Part shown: piece after piece, positions 27,386-38,440 of the stretch
Layout: the number at the start of each line of letters is the position of its first letter
Numbering within the stretch: position 1 is the first letter of the stretch
The notes under the pieces: generated by a model
Seen by the model: only the letters and a program-made list of their open reading frames with translations
What the model was told of the DNA's origin: nothing
Database searches by the model: none
Position numbers and translations under genes: made by a program
NCBI GenBank assembly: GCA_960531495.1
Contig: OY482855.1
Coordinates: 5,569,139 to 5,633,138, forward strand
Direction: 5' to 3'
Length of the DNA stretch: 64,000 nt
DNA from: Zeus faber
Taxonomy: Eukaryota > Chordata > Actinopteri > Zeiformes > Zeidae

Positions 27386-28828
27386 CAGGTACATCTCATA
27401 AAATTAGAATATCATGAAAAAGTTCAATATTTTGTCACTCATTTCAGAAAGTGAAAGCCATATATTATATAGATTCATTACACGTAGAGTGAAATATTTC
27501 AAGCCTTTATTTCTTGAAATTTTGATGATTGTGGCGATAATGATACGATTGATAATGAAAACCCAAAATTCAGTGTCTCAGAAAATTTGAATATTGTGAA
27601 AAAATTGGAAAGTTATGGTCAGCTAATGAATTCAAAACACCTGCAAAGGTTTCCTGAGCTTTGAAATGGTCTCTCGGTCTGGGTCAGTAGGCTACACAAT
27701 CATGAGGAAGACTGCTGACTTGACAGATATCCAGAAGACAGTCATTGACACTCTCCATAAGGAGGGTAAGCCACAAAAGGTCAGTTTGGGGAGCTTCACA
27801 AGGAGTGGACTGAGGCTGGAGTCAGCGCATCAAGAGCCACTACGCAGACAAATCCTAGGCATGGGCTACAAATGTCGCATTCCTCGTGTCAAGCCACTCC
27901 TGAACCAGAGACAATGTCAGAAGCGTCTTACCTGGGCTGTGGGGAAAAGAACTGGACTGTTGCTCAGTGGTCCAAAGTCCTCTTTTCAGATGAAAGTACA
28001 TTTTGCATGTCATTTGGAAATCAAGGTCCCAGAGTCTGGAGGAAAAGTGGAGAGGCACAGAATCCACATTGCTCGAAGTCCAGTGTGAAGTTTCCACAGT
28101 CAGTGATGATTTGGGCTGCCATGTCATCTGCTGGTGTTGGGCCACTGTTTTTTCTGAAGTCCACAATCAACACAGCAATCTACCAGGAAATTTTAGAGCA
28201 CTTCATGCTCTCTTCTGCTGACAAGCTTTATGGAGATGCTGATTTCATTTTCCAGCAGGACTTGGCACCTGCCCACACTGCCAAAGGTACCAAAAGCTGG
28301 TTCAATGACCATGGTGTTACTGTGCTTGATTGGCCAGCAAACTCGCCTGATCTGAACACCATAGAGAATCTATGGAGTATTGTCAAGAGGAAGATGAGAC
28401 ACCAGACCCAACAATGCAGATGACCTGAAGGCTGCTATCAAAGCAATCTGGGCTTCCATTACACCTGAGCAGTGCCACAGGCTGATCGCCTCCATGCCAC
28501 GCAGCATTGATGCAGTAATTCATGCAAAAGGAGGCCCAACCAAGTATTGAGTGCATAGAAATGAACATACTTTTCAGAGGCCTGACATTTCTGTTGAAAA
28601 TATTCTTTTTTTATTGATCTTATGTAATATTAAAATTTTCTGAGACACTGACTTTTGGGGTTTCATTATCATTAGCCACAATCATCAAAATTTCAAGAAA
28701 TAAAGGCTTGAAAAACATATTTCACTCTATGTGTAATAAATCTATATAATATATGGGTTTCACTTTCTGAAATGAGTGACAAAATATTGAAATTTTTCAT
28801 GATATTAAATTTTTATGAGATGTACCTG
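27386..28828 (+). mobile_element. Tc1-like transposon, both ends present, long inverted repeats
   Basis: The left end, after a TA dinucleotide, is CAGGTACATCTCATAAAATT. The right end reverse-complements to CAGGTACATCTCATAAAAAT. Homology of the two ends extends about 200 bp inward (27386-27594 and 28634-28828), so this is a long-TIR member. Total length 1443 bp is normal for Tc1-like elements. The right flank reads TT rather than TA. Only one copy of this family lies in the window. Confidence 0.9.
27666..28549 (+). pseudogene. Inactive Tc1-like transposase (DD34E type)
   Basis: The frame begins near 27666, with ADLTDIQKTVIDTLHKEGKP as the first helix-turn-helix region. Most of the second DNA-binding helix set is deleted before LHKEWTEAG (read in another frame). 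Catalytic motifs are intact in the frame 27872-28423: VLFSDESTF, QQDLAPAHTA and SPDLNTIENLW. They give Asp, Asp and, 34 residues later, Glu, the DD34E pattern of Tc1. At least three frame changes are needed to read through, including one near 28400 before the C-terminal IWASITPEQCHRLI segment. An intact family member would be about 340 residues. Not functional. Confidence 0.9.
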
Positions 28829-31100
28829 TTTATATATAGAATTGTTGTTTATGATTAAAATAATAAAAAATCATGCACCAGCAACTTGGTCAAAAATCTT
28901 AAAAATAAACAGGAATCAAAATTCTTTGTAAACGTTCAGTGCAAATAGGAATTTAAATTCCAATATAGAATAATATAGCAGCTGATATTCATCATGCTAC
29001 TTGCTTCTGAAAAAAACCCCGGCCCCCTTCTCACGGCCCAGTGGCAAATGCCCCGCAGACAGGCACTGGTCCGCGGTCTGGTGTTTGGGAACCTCTGCAT
29101 TGAGGTAAATAGCAACCATGAATGTAAAAAAAACAAAGTTGCTTGATTTTTGTAACAAGCAACCTAAAACAACCCATGACTCTTTCAAGCAACTCTCCCT
29201 CTGCGTGCAGGCGGGGTTGTGGACTCCAGGGACGGATACACTGGCACGGCTTTATTGAGGAAACAGGTTATGTATTTTAACGCAACATCAAACTATATCC
29301 ATACAAACTGTATTGTCTCCTCCTATTTATTGTTTGAAAATATTTCGATATACTGTAAAAAAAAAAACAGATTTGAATGGAATCGATCGGCGCCATTGTC
29401 ACCGATACCCAATCGAGCTATTTCACTCAGTATCGGGCCGATATGCGATATCGGTATCAGATCGCTGCATCCCTAGGCAAGCGCCAATGAAAACTGTGAT
29501 ATAAACAAGAAAGTAGTAAAAAATTCAAGATTCAAAATTCTAAAGGTTATTTGTCACATACATATACAAAAGGATATTATAAAAGGTTAGTATAAATCAG
29601 ATATACATTATACAGTGCATGTATGTATATGAACAAAAAATATATATATATTTATATATATATATACAATATAAAAATATTATAAATATTATGTATTTGT
29701 GTAATGAGGAGAGAAATACACATTGAAGGGTATGCATCTATGGATCTATGTAAAGAAAATACAGTATATGAATAGATGTAGAGGCATGCACTGGAGATGC
29801 AAAGGAGAAAGTAAGCAGTAAGTGGATAAGGAAAATAATCATTACATAGATGCCAACCTAACAGCAGTATTGAACCGCCCTGCCCTCATTTGGACTTTAC
29901 TCGTGATGTGTTGCGGCAGAGCCAAAGTTATGGCAGTTACTTACATTGAAAATGAATGTAAACCATTTCAACCCATGGTCACTTTTGTATTGAATACCAA
30001 GAATCATGACCACTGTACCACCATGGCTAAAAATATTCCCTATATTCTATTCTACCCACCCCCCTCCTGCCCCCAATGCTGACCTGGCCTCCCCCAGTCT
30101 CCGCTACACCACAGTATTGTCTTTGTCTGTCTTTCCGATGGGCCAACGACCCAGTTAGCATGTCTATACCCGTCTATGGGCAGGAAGCCAGTAACTTATT
30201 AGCTGAGCCATATATGCTGCCCTACATTCTTACGTGGGTTAGTGCCCTGACGACCGCTCACTGCAGCGAAAGAACAACGGACCCTTTATTGTTCCAGCCT
30301 CATGCCGACCGCAAATTAGCAAAGCAGAAAAATGTTGACTCTTAAAGCAATACAGGGCAGGAATCAGTTGAAAATATGAGTGGAACTTGTATAAAGTGTG
30401 ACGTGTCACGATAACCCCCCTCCCTCCCGCTCTCACAAGATGACAGCACAGTGGTACAGCAGGAGGAGGGCAGCCATAAATGGTGGTTTTTACGGCGAGT
30501 TTAGGGGGATGCTTTGGCGGAAAGTAAGTGTGAGTGTGCATCCCAAGCTTGAGCAATGTGGAGACAGGGACTGATACCGGCCGTCACAGATGTCCCACCC
30601 ATTACCAATGTGACATTTTGCTCTGGGTGCAGCCATCAAATATTAAACGTAGTGTTCCCTACGACAGCAGATACAGTATATACAGTGAACCCCTGCTTTA
30701 TGGAGCGGCGCTATCAGACCTAGTGATAAGCTTTGCACTACGCAAACACTAAGGAACCAGCGGGAAGGAGGTGTGGCACTTTCCCCATTTCATGTGCAAT
30801 AGAGAGAGATCGGTTTTGAAAACTGTGAAAACAAGCTACGGGTCCTTACGTAAAATGCTATTAATCTGATGCATTACGGGATGTGTGTCGAGTCGCTGCA
30901 GGTATCGTATGATTAAGTTAATTCCTAACCCGGGTCATTTGGTCATCACATTGTTAATTATAGCTCATTTGTTTGGTCTGCAAGCGTCACAGAGACGTCT
31001 GCAGAGACACGTTGAGGGGAAATCTGATTATTCCCGTATTAGAATTGCATTAGCGCATACTTCTGAACTATAGAACACATTCCTGTCCTGTCCTTCACCA
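28829..31100. other. Mostly unique, AT-rich; transposon-end fragments
   Basis: A GGTCCGCGGTCTGGTGTTTG ... AACCTCTGCATTG block at about 29065-29105 resembles decayed hAT-type termini. A GCGATATCGGTATCAG ... CATCCCTAGG block at about 29440-29475 resembles another teleost element end. A minus-strand LINE tail lies at about 29520-29600. No gene is recognised. Confidence 0.45.
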
Positions 31101-31104
31101 CGAC

Positions 31105-31365
31105 ATAGGTCTACACCTGGAATTGGTCCCCGGGAGCAATCGAAGTGAGGGTTGCCCACTGCGCCTGGCTGCCCCCTAGAGGAGGGTGGGCTGGGATGGG
31201 AGAAACGCAGAATTTCTCCAGCCTCCACTCCCTGCATGCGTGTGGTTGTGTTTGTAGTCGTCACCACTCGCCGCATGCGTGTATATGTGTTTGTGGTCGT
31301 CACCACTCCCCGCATGCGTGTATGTGTGTTTGTAGTCGTCATCACTCGCTGCATGCATGTGTGTG

Positions 31366-31397
<32 letters not shown>

Positions 31398-31495
31398 TGT
31401 GTGTGTGTGGTCATTACCACTGCCTGCATGTGTGTGTGTGTGTGTTTAGTGAATTCACACTTGTGAGACAAATAAAATGATTCTTCTTCTTCTTC
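31105..31495 (+). mobile_element. SINE-like retroposon (5'-truncated copy)
   Basis: It shares ATTGGTCCCCGGG, GCCCACTGCGCCTGGCTGCC and a GTGTG-rich stretch with the copies at 61870-62260 (+) and 47335-47735 (-). It ends GAGACAAATAAAATGATTCT followed by (TTC)n, a retroposon-type tail. The internal CATGCGTGTATGTGTGTTTG words are repeated about four times (31230-31350). Confidence 0.6.
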
Positions 31496-31878
31496 TTCTA
31501 CTTTATTTTCACTTTCAGTTTTGTGCAGAAATGGTCTGCTTAACTTTTGCCATTTTATTGTAAAATAGCAAAATAATATATAATAAATACTGAAAATAGG
31601 TTAACTTTGTGATGCATGGGAAAAATGTACAGTCATGTATTTAATGCATTTTCCTGTGTTATGTATCAAAATGTGTGTATCGATTACTGTACAGCAGCTA
31701 GTGATTCAGTTTCCATTTTTTTACTTTTTGCTTTCAGTTGCTGGTAATAAAAAAAAAAACTTGTAACACAGCTCAGAGAAAATCACTGAATCCGAAACAT
31801 TGATGACATTTCTTGAAAAAGAAAAAAAGAACATTAAATCTTTGTGTCACATCAAATTATATCCTTTGAATATATATA

Positions 31879-31922
<44 letters not shown>

Positions 31923-31954
31923 TTATATATACACACAGTATATATATTTGCATA

Positions 31955-32012
31955 TACTGTATGTATGAAAGTATGTATATGTATGGGACAAATAGACCTC
32001 TTGAATCCTGAA
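31955..32012 (+). mobile_element. 3' tail of CR1/L2/Rex1-type LINE
   Basis: GTATGTATATGTATGGGACA followed by AATAGACCTCTTGAATCCTG matches the termini at 21.8, 5.4 and 36.9 kb. Only the last ~60 bases are present, next to a (TA)n run (31874-31912). Confidence 0.65.
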
Positions 32013-32380
32013 TATATATATATATACATAATCCGACGGCTTTACAAAATTGAAGTTTTCACCAATCCGGTTCGTGTTAAAGTGTGGGATCCTGATATCT
32101 GATCGTAACCTGATAGTCACGCTTGTGAGGATATTAATGAGAACATCGCCCAGAAGATTCGACAGACTTTAGACAACACAGGAACGATTAAAATACGTTG
32201 AACTGAGCTTCCACTTCTGAACTACATTTAACCGGGGTTTGACCAAGGACCTATAGAGCGACTTTTCACAGCCAACCAAAGAATGTTCCATGGGACTTCA
32301 TATTTTCATTGTCTTTTTACATTTCTTTTTTTCAATCGATGACACTCGTCTGAACTTTTAACAGTCACTGTCCCTTTCAG

Positions 32381-32509
32381 GCAAAAGACAAAAATTCACT
32401 TTATGCAAACCACAACAGCGGAAGAAGGATTTCACGATATTCAAGTCGACCCCACGCCACAATAGGCACAAACCGGGGACAAACCACATCAAACAAGAGC
32501 CAAAGTTGA
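32381..32509 (+). CDS. Weak candidate terminal exon
   Basis: A good acceptor (TCACTGTCCCTTTCAG) is followed by 42 open codons and a TGA stop. The peptide begins AKDKNSLYANHNSGRRISRY and is Ser/Asn/Arg-rich. No family is recognised and no partner exon has been found, so chance is a serious alternative. Confidence 0.15.
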   Translation, partial: AKDKNSLYANHNSGRRISRYSSRPHATIGTNRGQTTSNKSQS

Positions 32510-33744
32510 ATTTTCTGTTCTCAAAAGTAAAAACACATGGTCACACAAGCACACTTCTTGTTATTTTGTGTACTTTTTTTTTTTCATACATACTGTGTGG
32601 ATATTTTCGGTAGGTTGTGTGTTACGGTCAAGATATCCCACTGAGTGGGTCCCTTTATCCCACAAGGGATCCATGTGGGTCCAATTTAAGCTGCCACATC
32701 CGGAGGCAGACAAAGAAAGCATATTATACATGCATAATTATCCCGCATATCACATGCTGCCCATCAGCACAGCTTAGTCTCCATGTGTCATCATCACTGT
32801 CATCACACAACGTTTTTATTAAAAGCTGTCGTGGAATGTTTGAATAATGATGTAAAATAAAATATACATATATATAAGATTGGAAAAAAAACCACATTTC
32901 ACCAAGTGGAAGCAGGGCGAATGTAGAGATTGTATCGCATGTTATTGTCTCTGTGCGATTTCTGTGCAGTGACAGTACTGCCCTCAAAGTACCAGGGAAG
33001 GAATAAATGTTAGCATGGAAGTCGTGTCTCAGATCTACTTTAAGCAATATTTCTGCAAATTAAATTAAATCAGACAACTCCCTGTAATGTGAAGGCCTGC
33101 AAAATACTGCCAAATGCACTTAAAATCATCCCCCCCATATACCACTACATTGGCGAGCTGCTCAGAACTCCAGGGTAGGGCTTACTGTTGAGCTCAAAAT
33201 GGAGGATAGTCCTTGCGTGAGTAAATGAGTGGGTGGTGAGTAAGCTTGCAAGATATCCAAAATGTTATATTGCGATGCAGTCCCGCCCAAATATCGTGAT
33301 ACACAATATTATCGGCGTTGTTAAGGGGGGTGGGGGCGGGGGCGAGGGTAAGAGAGTGACAGAGCATGCGGGTGGGCGTTCATGTAACGTGCGTGCGTAA
33401 AGGACCTCCCATTCACCACGCGAACAGGGATGGGCACCAAGCAAGCAGGGATGAGGAATTATATCCATAGAATTTAAAAAAATATTATTTGACCTATTTT
33501 TAAATTCTCAGCGTGAGAAATATGAGGTGTGGCGTGTGAGGTGTGAACTGACTGATAGGTGAGTCTCACAGCCAAAGCGTGAGACTTGGTAGCTCTGTAT
33601 AACAATTATTAAAAAACATTTTTTAGAACATAATTTTAGTAATGCAAGTAATAACCTTGAGCCACAACTTAATCACTGGACCATCCACACCACGCGTGCC
33701 ACCACATCCAAATCCTCCATCTGCTTCCTCGTTGTTGCTCACAT
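32510..33744. other. No gene recognised
   Basis: AT-rich. A TATCGTGATACACAATATTA block at about 33290 resembles part of a known type of teleost interspersed repeat. No supported coding segment. Confidence 0.45.
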
Positions 33745-33752
33745 ATGTCCAC

Positions 33753-34695
33753 CAGAGTTTCCATTAGAACAAAGTGGTGCAAGTCTACATGTCCTCTAAG
33801 ATTTCAATGTCCCAGGCAAATGGGAGTGATTCTGGTCAAATATTATCTATGATTATTGAGATGAAAAACAATTTATAGGCAGGCTATATGAAGAATAAAA
33901 TCATGAATGCATGTCGATTTATAATATTTGTTTTATTGAATATTTAGAATTAAATAAATCCTGTTAGTTAACGACGTTTTAAAAACAAATTAATATAACG
34001 CATATTACGACTTGAAATCAAATAATTTCCTTTTGTGATCAATAAGTAACAAGTGCAGCTGCTTTTATTTATCTTTCACCTTTATATACAATTTTGCTAA
34101 AATTAAAAACGAAATAAATATGGCAAGTACGTCTAAATAAATAATAAAGTTTGTGGTGTTGTCTTCTCGTCCGAAACATTTTACAACACAATGGATATTT
34201 ACCGTCTGCTTTGGGTCTGACCTTAAATATATAGAAAAAAGCACCAAACTATGGAGGCATGTGTCCCTGGCATCATCTTTCTGCTTCTCCTCAGAGTTCT
34301 AGATGCTGCTCTCTGTCGCTGCTCCCTGTGTCTTTACAAGCGCAACCTGTCCACGTGGGAGGGGGTGGGGCTTATTTCTCTGTCGACTAACGTGATTGGT
34401 TAGAGGTGAAAGGTCAGTTGTAGATGGTCCAAACTTATTGGCTTTCTGCTGCAACTTGCCGAACGCGGAAATGAACAGATCTGTGGAAATGTATTTGGAA
34501 ATTATCCAGTCTTTTTTATTTTGACACAGAGGAAAAAAACATGTTCATAATTATCGTTATCATTTTATCGGTGAGCACTCATTCAAATTGTGCTGAGAGG
34601 GAATTATTTTCACCGGACATTATGACAAGAGAGATTTAAATATGTCTGACTTTTCGCGGTCAAAAAACGGTAATTACCAGATAACGGAAACTCTG
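33753..34695. mobile_element. hAT-type MITE with perfect 8-bp target duplication
   Basis: The left end is CAGAGTTTCCATTAG. The right end reverse-complements to CAGAGTTTCCGTTAT. The flanks are identical 8-mers, ATGTCCAC, at 33745-33752 and 34696-34703. An 8-bp target-site duplication with CAGRG-type short inverted repeats is diagnostic of the hAT superfamily. The 943-bp interior has no transposase frame, so it would have depended on an autonomous relative. Confidence 0.85.
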
Positions 34696-34703
34696 ATGTC
34701 CAC

Positions 34704-35849
34704 AAACATATTTCGATACAGTGAAAAAAATCACATGATGGAAAATAATGCATTATTCGATATTGTTGAATATTAGCCCAAGTCTAGTGAAGAGAGCACA
34801 TCTTATATATAACGGTATAGGTAGACAGCATTTCTAGGAAGCAAGTGAGAGAGGGTCAGAGTTTGTTTGTTCGTTTCCTTGAGTTTTGCTTAATGCAGCT
34901 TTAAGTTTAACCTCTGACAGCAGTGGAACCAAGTACTGGGATTAGTGGCTGTGAGGTATTGATGCTGGACAAAACCAGCGTTAGGAAAAAAATGAAAATT
35001 ATTGTCAAGACCAATTATTGTCATTTTGGTCCTTACTAAAAAATTCAACACATGCTTTGATCAAGAATCCAATTCATTTAGTAGTGGTATGCATTTACAA
35101 ATGCACACAAAACAGCATGGGAGTACCAATCACCCAACCAACTCCAAAGGTGGTGTCGAGAGGCGACTTTGGTCACATTTGGCCACCAGAAAAGCCAGAG
35201 GGAGAACTGCTCTTCTTGTGAATTTTGAACACATCTGGTGCCAGTTGTATCCAAGCAAAAGGGACAAGTTTCTGTCGTCAGTCACAGCAGTACCCAATGA
35301 AAAATTAAACTCGTTAAAAACCACACAGATGTTCCAACATCTGGAAGTATGTGCTGAGAGCGCAGAGCTGGTTCCCCTTCTTCTTCTCCATCTTCCCTTT
35401 CTTCATATTCTTCTTCTACCACTGCTATGGCTTCCTCACCGTTCGGATTCTACCTGTTATACAACGTTTCACATGTTCCTCTTCAATTCACCAACTGACT
35501 TCAGCGCCTGAAGTCGCGTCTTGGGCCTCGCTACCTTTCTTGAGATGCCTTAGGATTCAACCAGGAAGCGGGAAGGTGAGGTGGATCGAGAGCCGACTCT
35601 CATGATGATGGAGCCAGTTGTAACAATAACTTCCACTGCATCCCCAATCAATTACAATGTCTTGGTGAAGCAGCAGCTATCCTTTTACATTTTCCAGGCT
35701 ATCTTTCTTGAGGATGAAATAACCAGCAATGACTTTTGTGTGTGGGAATGGTGAATCTGATATCTATTATCAACACCAGGGAAGCAATTCCAGCTATAGA
35801 TACAGTATTTTATGTAATCTGTCTGAAACACATCTACACTAAATTGTTT
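34704..35849. other. Unique sequence, no confirmed gene
   Basis: An open frame around 35351-35605 contains a donor-like GGGAAG/GTGAGG at about 35576. Its hydrophobic peptide resembles no family, and a matching acceptor is not evident. Confidence 0.4.
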
Positions 35850-36456
35850 GGGGGGTTTTGCTCTGTTGTGTTGTTATTCTGTTCTGGGTTCTCTCTCTTT
35901 CAGTCCCTTGCCATCGAGCTCTCTTTCTTTCTCTCTCTCTCTCTCTGCCCTTCTCTCCCTAGTGTATGTAGTCCTGTGTTCCCTCTCGTCTTGGTCTCTC
36001 TGTCTCCCTTGCTTTCTCTGGCTCCATCTATCTGCCACTCTGGTCCTGCCACCGCACACCTGACCCCATTCAGCAATCAAGCCGGCTGTTTGCACCTTCC
36101 TCACCACTCCACCTCTTTAAAACCTATCAAGGGTGGTTCATTCAGTCCTTGTCAGATCGTCCTTGTGTCCAATACTACGACTACTGCTATGTCATCAGAC
36201 TACCTGCCCTACTCCACCTACCTGCCCTGCCCTGGACTATCTGCCTGACCTTTCAGCCTATGCCTGCCTGCCCTTCCTGCGTTACCTTCCTGCCCGGATC
36301 TTCCTGTCTGCCTGACCTTCCCAGCCCGCCGTGTAATCTCCTTCCCCCTGGTCTCCTTGCAATAAACCCTTGATCTTTTGTACTTACTTCTGACCCATTG
36401 TTCATTGTGTCCTGCATTTGTGTTCACCAGACAGCACTCATGACAGTGTCGTGACA
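35850..36456 (+). mobile_element. Solo LTR of a Ty3-type retrotransposon (family B), left edge uncertain
   Basis: The right edge is GTCGTGACA at 36456. A promoter-like CTCTTTAAAACCTATCAAGG lies at about 36112. It is followed by a C/T-rich leader with many CTGCCTG words and a poly(A) signal in TTGCAATAAACCCTTGATC (about 36357). This architecture is typical of teleost Ty3 LTRs. The CT-rich open frames inside are not genes. I could not fix the TG start. Confidence 0.55.
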
Positions 36457-36869
36457 ATTTAAAGTAATTTAATTCAGACCAAGTACTCACTCTTGGGTGA
36501 TTGCTGAGCCACTAATTTTAACTTAAAAAATCTGAAAGTGAAACGGTCATCGACTTTCAAATGGAACAGATGAACCAGGAAATCAATTAAACTTTTGATG
36601 AATTGACGAATTAATGAAAGTTGTGTTCCATTGGTATCGGGAATTTTAAGTTTTTGAGCAGTTACTCCACACCATGATACTGGTATGAGGTCAATTTGAG
36701 TGTGTACAAGTGGAAATTTGGCACATTATTACTCATTTGGCAAAAAACTTAATTGGATGAAATTGTGCATTTTCTTCCAACCCATCAATGTGCCTGTGCC
36801 AAATCAATAAAATGGAGCGTTTACTGCTAGAACATATTACCCCCAAAATTCTTGCATTTTTAAATCTTC

Positions 36870-37910
36870 AACATTCAAGATTTCAAGAGGTTTATTTGCC
36901 CTATACATATACATACGTTCATACATATATGCAGTGAAATGTCGCACCCGGAGGTTATGCACAATAGTTACTAAACCAAACATAATAGCTAACCTAATTT
37001 CTACCTAGCTTACTAACTGAAACTAACTTATTCCTAAAACGTTATGCAGTTAGTGAATAGAATAATAAAAATAAAATAAAATAAAAATAAAATATAAGAC
37101 TCAAAAAGATAATACAGAGTGGTGGTACAAAATAGAAGTGAAGGGAATAGAGTTATGTATATGGGATAGGCTATTTGTATATACAGATATGTGCAGTAAA
37201 GTGCATGTGAATGAAGTGTGTATGGAGATATACAGTACACTAAACAACAGTACGACACAGCAATACAGCAACACCAAAGAGAACAGCAATACAGCGCAGT
37301 ATGCAGTAACCCAGAACAGTGATACAGTAACTTGCAGTACAGTATGCTACATACAGTACAGTAAGGCAGTGGGGCCTGTGTGAGTGTCTCAGTGCTTTTT
37401 GTTAGGACCCCTGGTGAGTTCAGCATTGACAGTTCTTATGGCTTGTGGGAAGAGGCTCCGTCTCAGTCTCTCTGTCCTCGCTGTGTGGCTGCGGAGGTGC
37501 TTGCCCGACTGCAGCAGCTGGAGCAGTCCGTTGTTGGGGTGATGAGGATCCTTCATGCTACTACACACAGGACTTATACACCTCCTGGTGTATAAGTCCT
37601 GCAGGGAGGAGAGGGTAGTTCCAGTGGTACGTTCAGCTGAACGCACCACCCTCTGCAGGGCCCGCCTGTCCTGAGCAGTACTGTTCCCAAACCAGCCAGT
37701 GATGTTGCCTGTCAGGATGCTCTCCACTGCTCCAGAGTAGAAGGACTTGAGGATCCTCACCGAGACCCGGAATTTCCTCAGCTGCCTGAGGTGGTAAAGA
37801 CGCTGCCTCGCCTTTCTCACCTGTCTGTGTGTGTAATGTGTATTGTTATCTTTGACCTGGAAAACCCAAGTCTGGTCCTCCGAATCTAGAATCATTGCTG
37901 TGGCAATGTG
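36870..37910 (-). mobile_element. CR1/L2/Rex1-type LINE, 3' half
   Basis: On the minus strand an ORF fragment is followed by a 3'-UTR ending in TATGTATATGTATAGGGCAA and AATAAACCTCTTGAAATCTT. The sequence is the same family as 21062-21812 but about 300 bp longer at the 5' side. It is the longest copy of the family here. Confidence 0.85.
37389..37895 (-). pseudogene. C-terminal part of LINE reverse transcriptase ORF
   Basis: An uninterrupted 168-codon frame. Recognisable landmarks are VRKARQRLYHLRQLRKF, ILKSFYSGAVESILTG, AQDRRALQRVVRSAERTTG, LQDLYTRRC and a final RLRRSLFPQAIRTVN. This is the typical thumb/C-terminal end of CR1/L2/Rex1-group polymerases, just downstream of the catalytic core. 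The catalytic YADD region is not included because of 5' truncation. The lack of stops suggests a fairly young copy. Confidence 0.85.
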
Positions 37911-37919
37911 GCAACTCTG

Positions 37920-38440
37920 ACCTGTACCTTAGTGTATGTACTCACTTACCTGTACCTTAATGTACGTACTTATCTACCTGTACATAACTGTGCGTACTTA
38001 TCTAACTGTACATAACTGTACATACTTACTTGTACCTTACTGTACATACTTACTTGCCTCTACCTTAATGTACGTACTTACTTACCTGTACCTTACTGTC
38101 CATACTTACTTGTACCTTAGTGTGCGTACTTACTTACCTGTATCTTACTGTACCTACTTACTTGTACCTTACTGTACATACTTACTTACCTCTACCTTAG
38201 TGTACGTACTTACTTACCTGCACCTTACTGTACGTACTTACTTGTACCTTAGTGTACATACTTACTTACCTGTACCTTACTGTACATACTTACTTGTACC
38301 GTAGTGCACATTCTTACTTACCTGTACCTTACTGTATGTACTTACTTGTAACTTACTGTATGTACTTACTTCCCTGTACCTTACTGTACATACTTATTTA
38401 CCTGTACCATACTCTACGTACTTACTTAGTCCTTTTCCTC
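37920..38440. repeat. Minisatellite of TACTTACCTGTACCTTAC-type units
   Basis: About 28-bp subunits alternate between ACTTACCTGTACCTTACTGT and ACTTACTTGTACCTTAGTGT, making a higher-order period of about 56 bp over 0.5 kb. The Tyr/Leu/Val-rich frame on the + strand is an artefact. On the minus strand each unit contains GTAAGT, and many read CAGGTAAGT. Confidence 0.9.
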
